Source: an uncultured Clostridia bacterium
Lineage (GTDB): Bacteria; Bacillota; Clostridia; Oscillospirales; CAG-272
Assembly (NCBI GenBank): GCA_946404295.1
Contig: CAMJDE010000111.1
Location: 1-6,465, forward strand
Length of the DNA stretch: 6,465 bases
Direction: 5' to 3'
Shown piece after piece: positions 6,097 through 6,465 of the stretch (position 1 is its first letter; each line of letters starts with the position of its first letter). The notes under the pieces were generated by a model. The model saw nothing but the letters and a program-made list of their open reading frames with translations. It had not been told where the DNA came from and ran no database searches. Made by a program: the position numbers and the translations under genes.

Positions 6097-6465
6097 TCAG
6101 GGCTGTTTGCCGATGTAGGCGAGGATGCCGCCGTCGACGTAAAGGATGTGCCCGTTCACGAAGTTCGAGGCGTCGGAGGCGAGGAAGACGGCGGGACCCA
6201 TCAGGTCCTCGGGGGTCCCCCAGCGCGCCGCCGGGGTCTTCGCGACGATGAAGGCGTCGAAGGGATGCCGCGATCCGTCGGGCTGCCGCTCGCGCAGGGG
6301 AGCGGTCTGCGGGGTCGCGATATAGCCGGGGCCGATGCCGTTGCATTGGATGTTCGCGCCCCCGAACTCGGAGCAGATATTCCGGGTCAGCATCTTCAGC
6401 CCGCCCTTCGCCGCGGCGTACGCCGAGACGGTCTCGCGTCCCAGTTCGCTCATCATCGAGCAGAT
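6097..6465 (-). CDS. SDR-family dehydrogenase, gluconate 5-dehydrogenase / DhuD-KduD type (5' end outside window)
   Basis: C-terminal 122 residues of an NAD(P)-dependent short-chain dehydrogenase; the N-terminal Rossmann half with the glycine-rich nucleotide motif lies beyond position 6465. The visible part has the catalytic triad with correct spacing: Ser at visible residue 3 (ICSMM), Tyr16 and Lys20 (YAAAK), then the PG motif GIGPGYIATPQT (43-54). The segments RHPFDAFI, PAARWGTPEDL and the end GHILYVDGGILAYIGKQP resemble proteins usually named gluconate 5-dehydrogenase. Next to a GH88 gene, such proteins often reduce the ketouronate formed after isomerisation of unsaturated glucuronate to 2-keto-3-deoxygluconate (DhuD/KduD reaction). 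That assignment is inferred from context; gluconate 5-dehydrogenase activity remains possible. The protein is cytoplasmic and first of the two visible genes in the operon; its promoter is out of view. Confidence 0.9.
   Translation of the reverse strand: MCSMMSELGRETVSAYAAAKGGLKMLTRNICSEFGGANIQCNGIGPGYIATPQTAPLRERQPDGSRHPFDAFIVAKTPAARWGTPEDLMGPAVFLASDASNFVNGHILYVDGGILAYIGKQP

Overview
The window looks like chromosomal DNA from a GC-rich Firmicute, most likely a gut-type Clostridia lineage. This is inferred from strong AGGAGG-type ribosome binding sites 5-7 bases before ATG starts, sigma-A-like promoters, a lipoprotein with a Thr/Ala/Glu-rich tether, an ABC-2 exporter of Gram-positive type and an unsaturated uronyl hydrolase. 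No rRNA, tRNA, CRISPR array, insertion sequence or prophage gene was seen.

Layout. (1) Positions 1-849, minus strand: the N-terminal 283 residues of a secreted calcineurin-like metallophosphoesterase lipoprotein, running off the left edge. (2) Positions 850-1063: a divergent intergenic region with back-to-back promoters, one for each flanking gene. (3) Positions 1064-2395, plus strand: a 443-residue Mrr-like endonuclease protein whose C-terminal nuclease domain follows two smaller predicted folded blocks joined by Pro/Glu/Thr-rich linkers. (4) Positions 2405-2444: a bidirectional intrinsic terminator between convergent genes. (5) Positions 2456-4798, minus strand: a two-gene ABC-2 exporter, ATPase then 12-helix permease, with the permease ribosome binding site overlapping the ATPase stop codon. 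(6) Positions 4885-6465, minus strand: an SDR dehydrogenase (5' end outside the window) followed 18 bases later by a GH88 unsaturated glucuronyl hydrolase.

How the genes work together. The SDR and GH88 genes form a plausible catabolic unit. GH88 releases the unsaturated uronic acid from oligosaccharides made by polysaccharide lyases. A dehydrogenase of the DhuD/KduD/gluconate 5-dehydrogenase group would act later on the ketouronate products. The lyase, isomerase and transporter expected to accompany them would lie beyond position 6465. The ABC exporter follows in the same direction across an 86-base gap with a GC-rich hairpin, so it may be a separate unit. The Mrr-like gene has its own promoter and terminator and no methyltransferase or specificity partner in view, which fits a stand-alone modification-dependent (type IV) restriction enzyme. 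That gene is the most interesting item. I see no convincing evidence for a wholly new multi-gene system.
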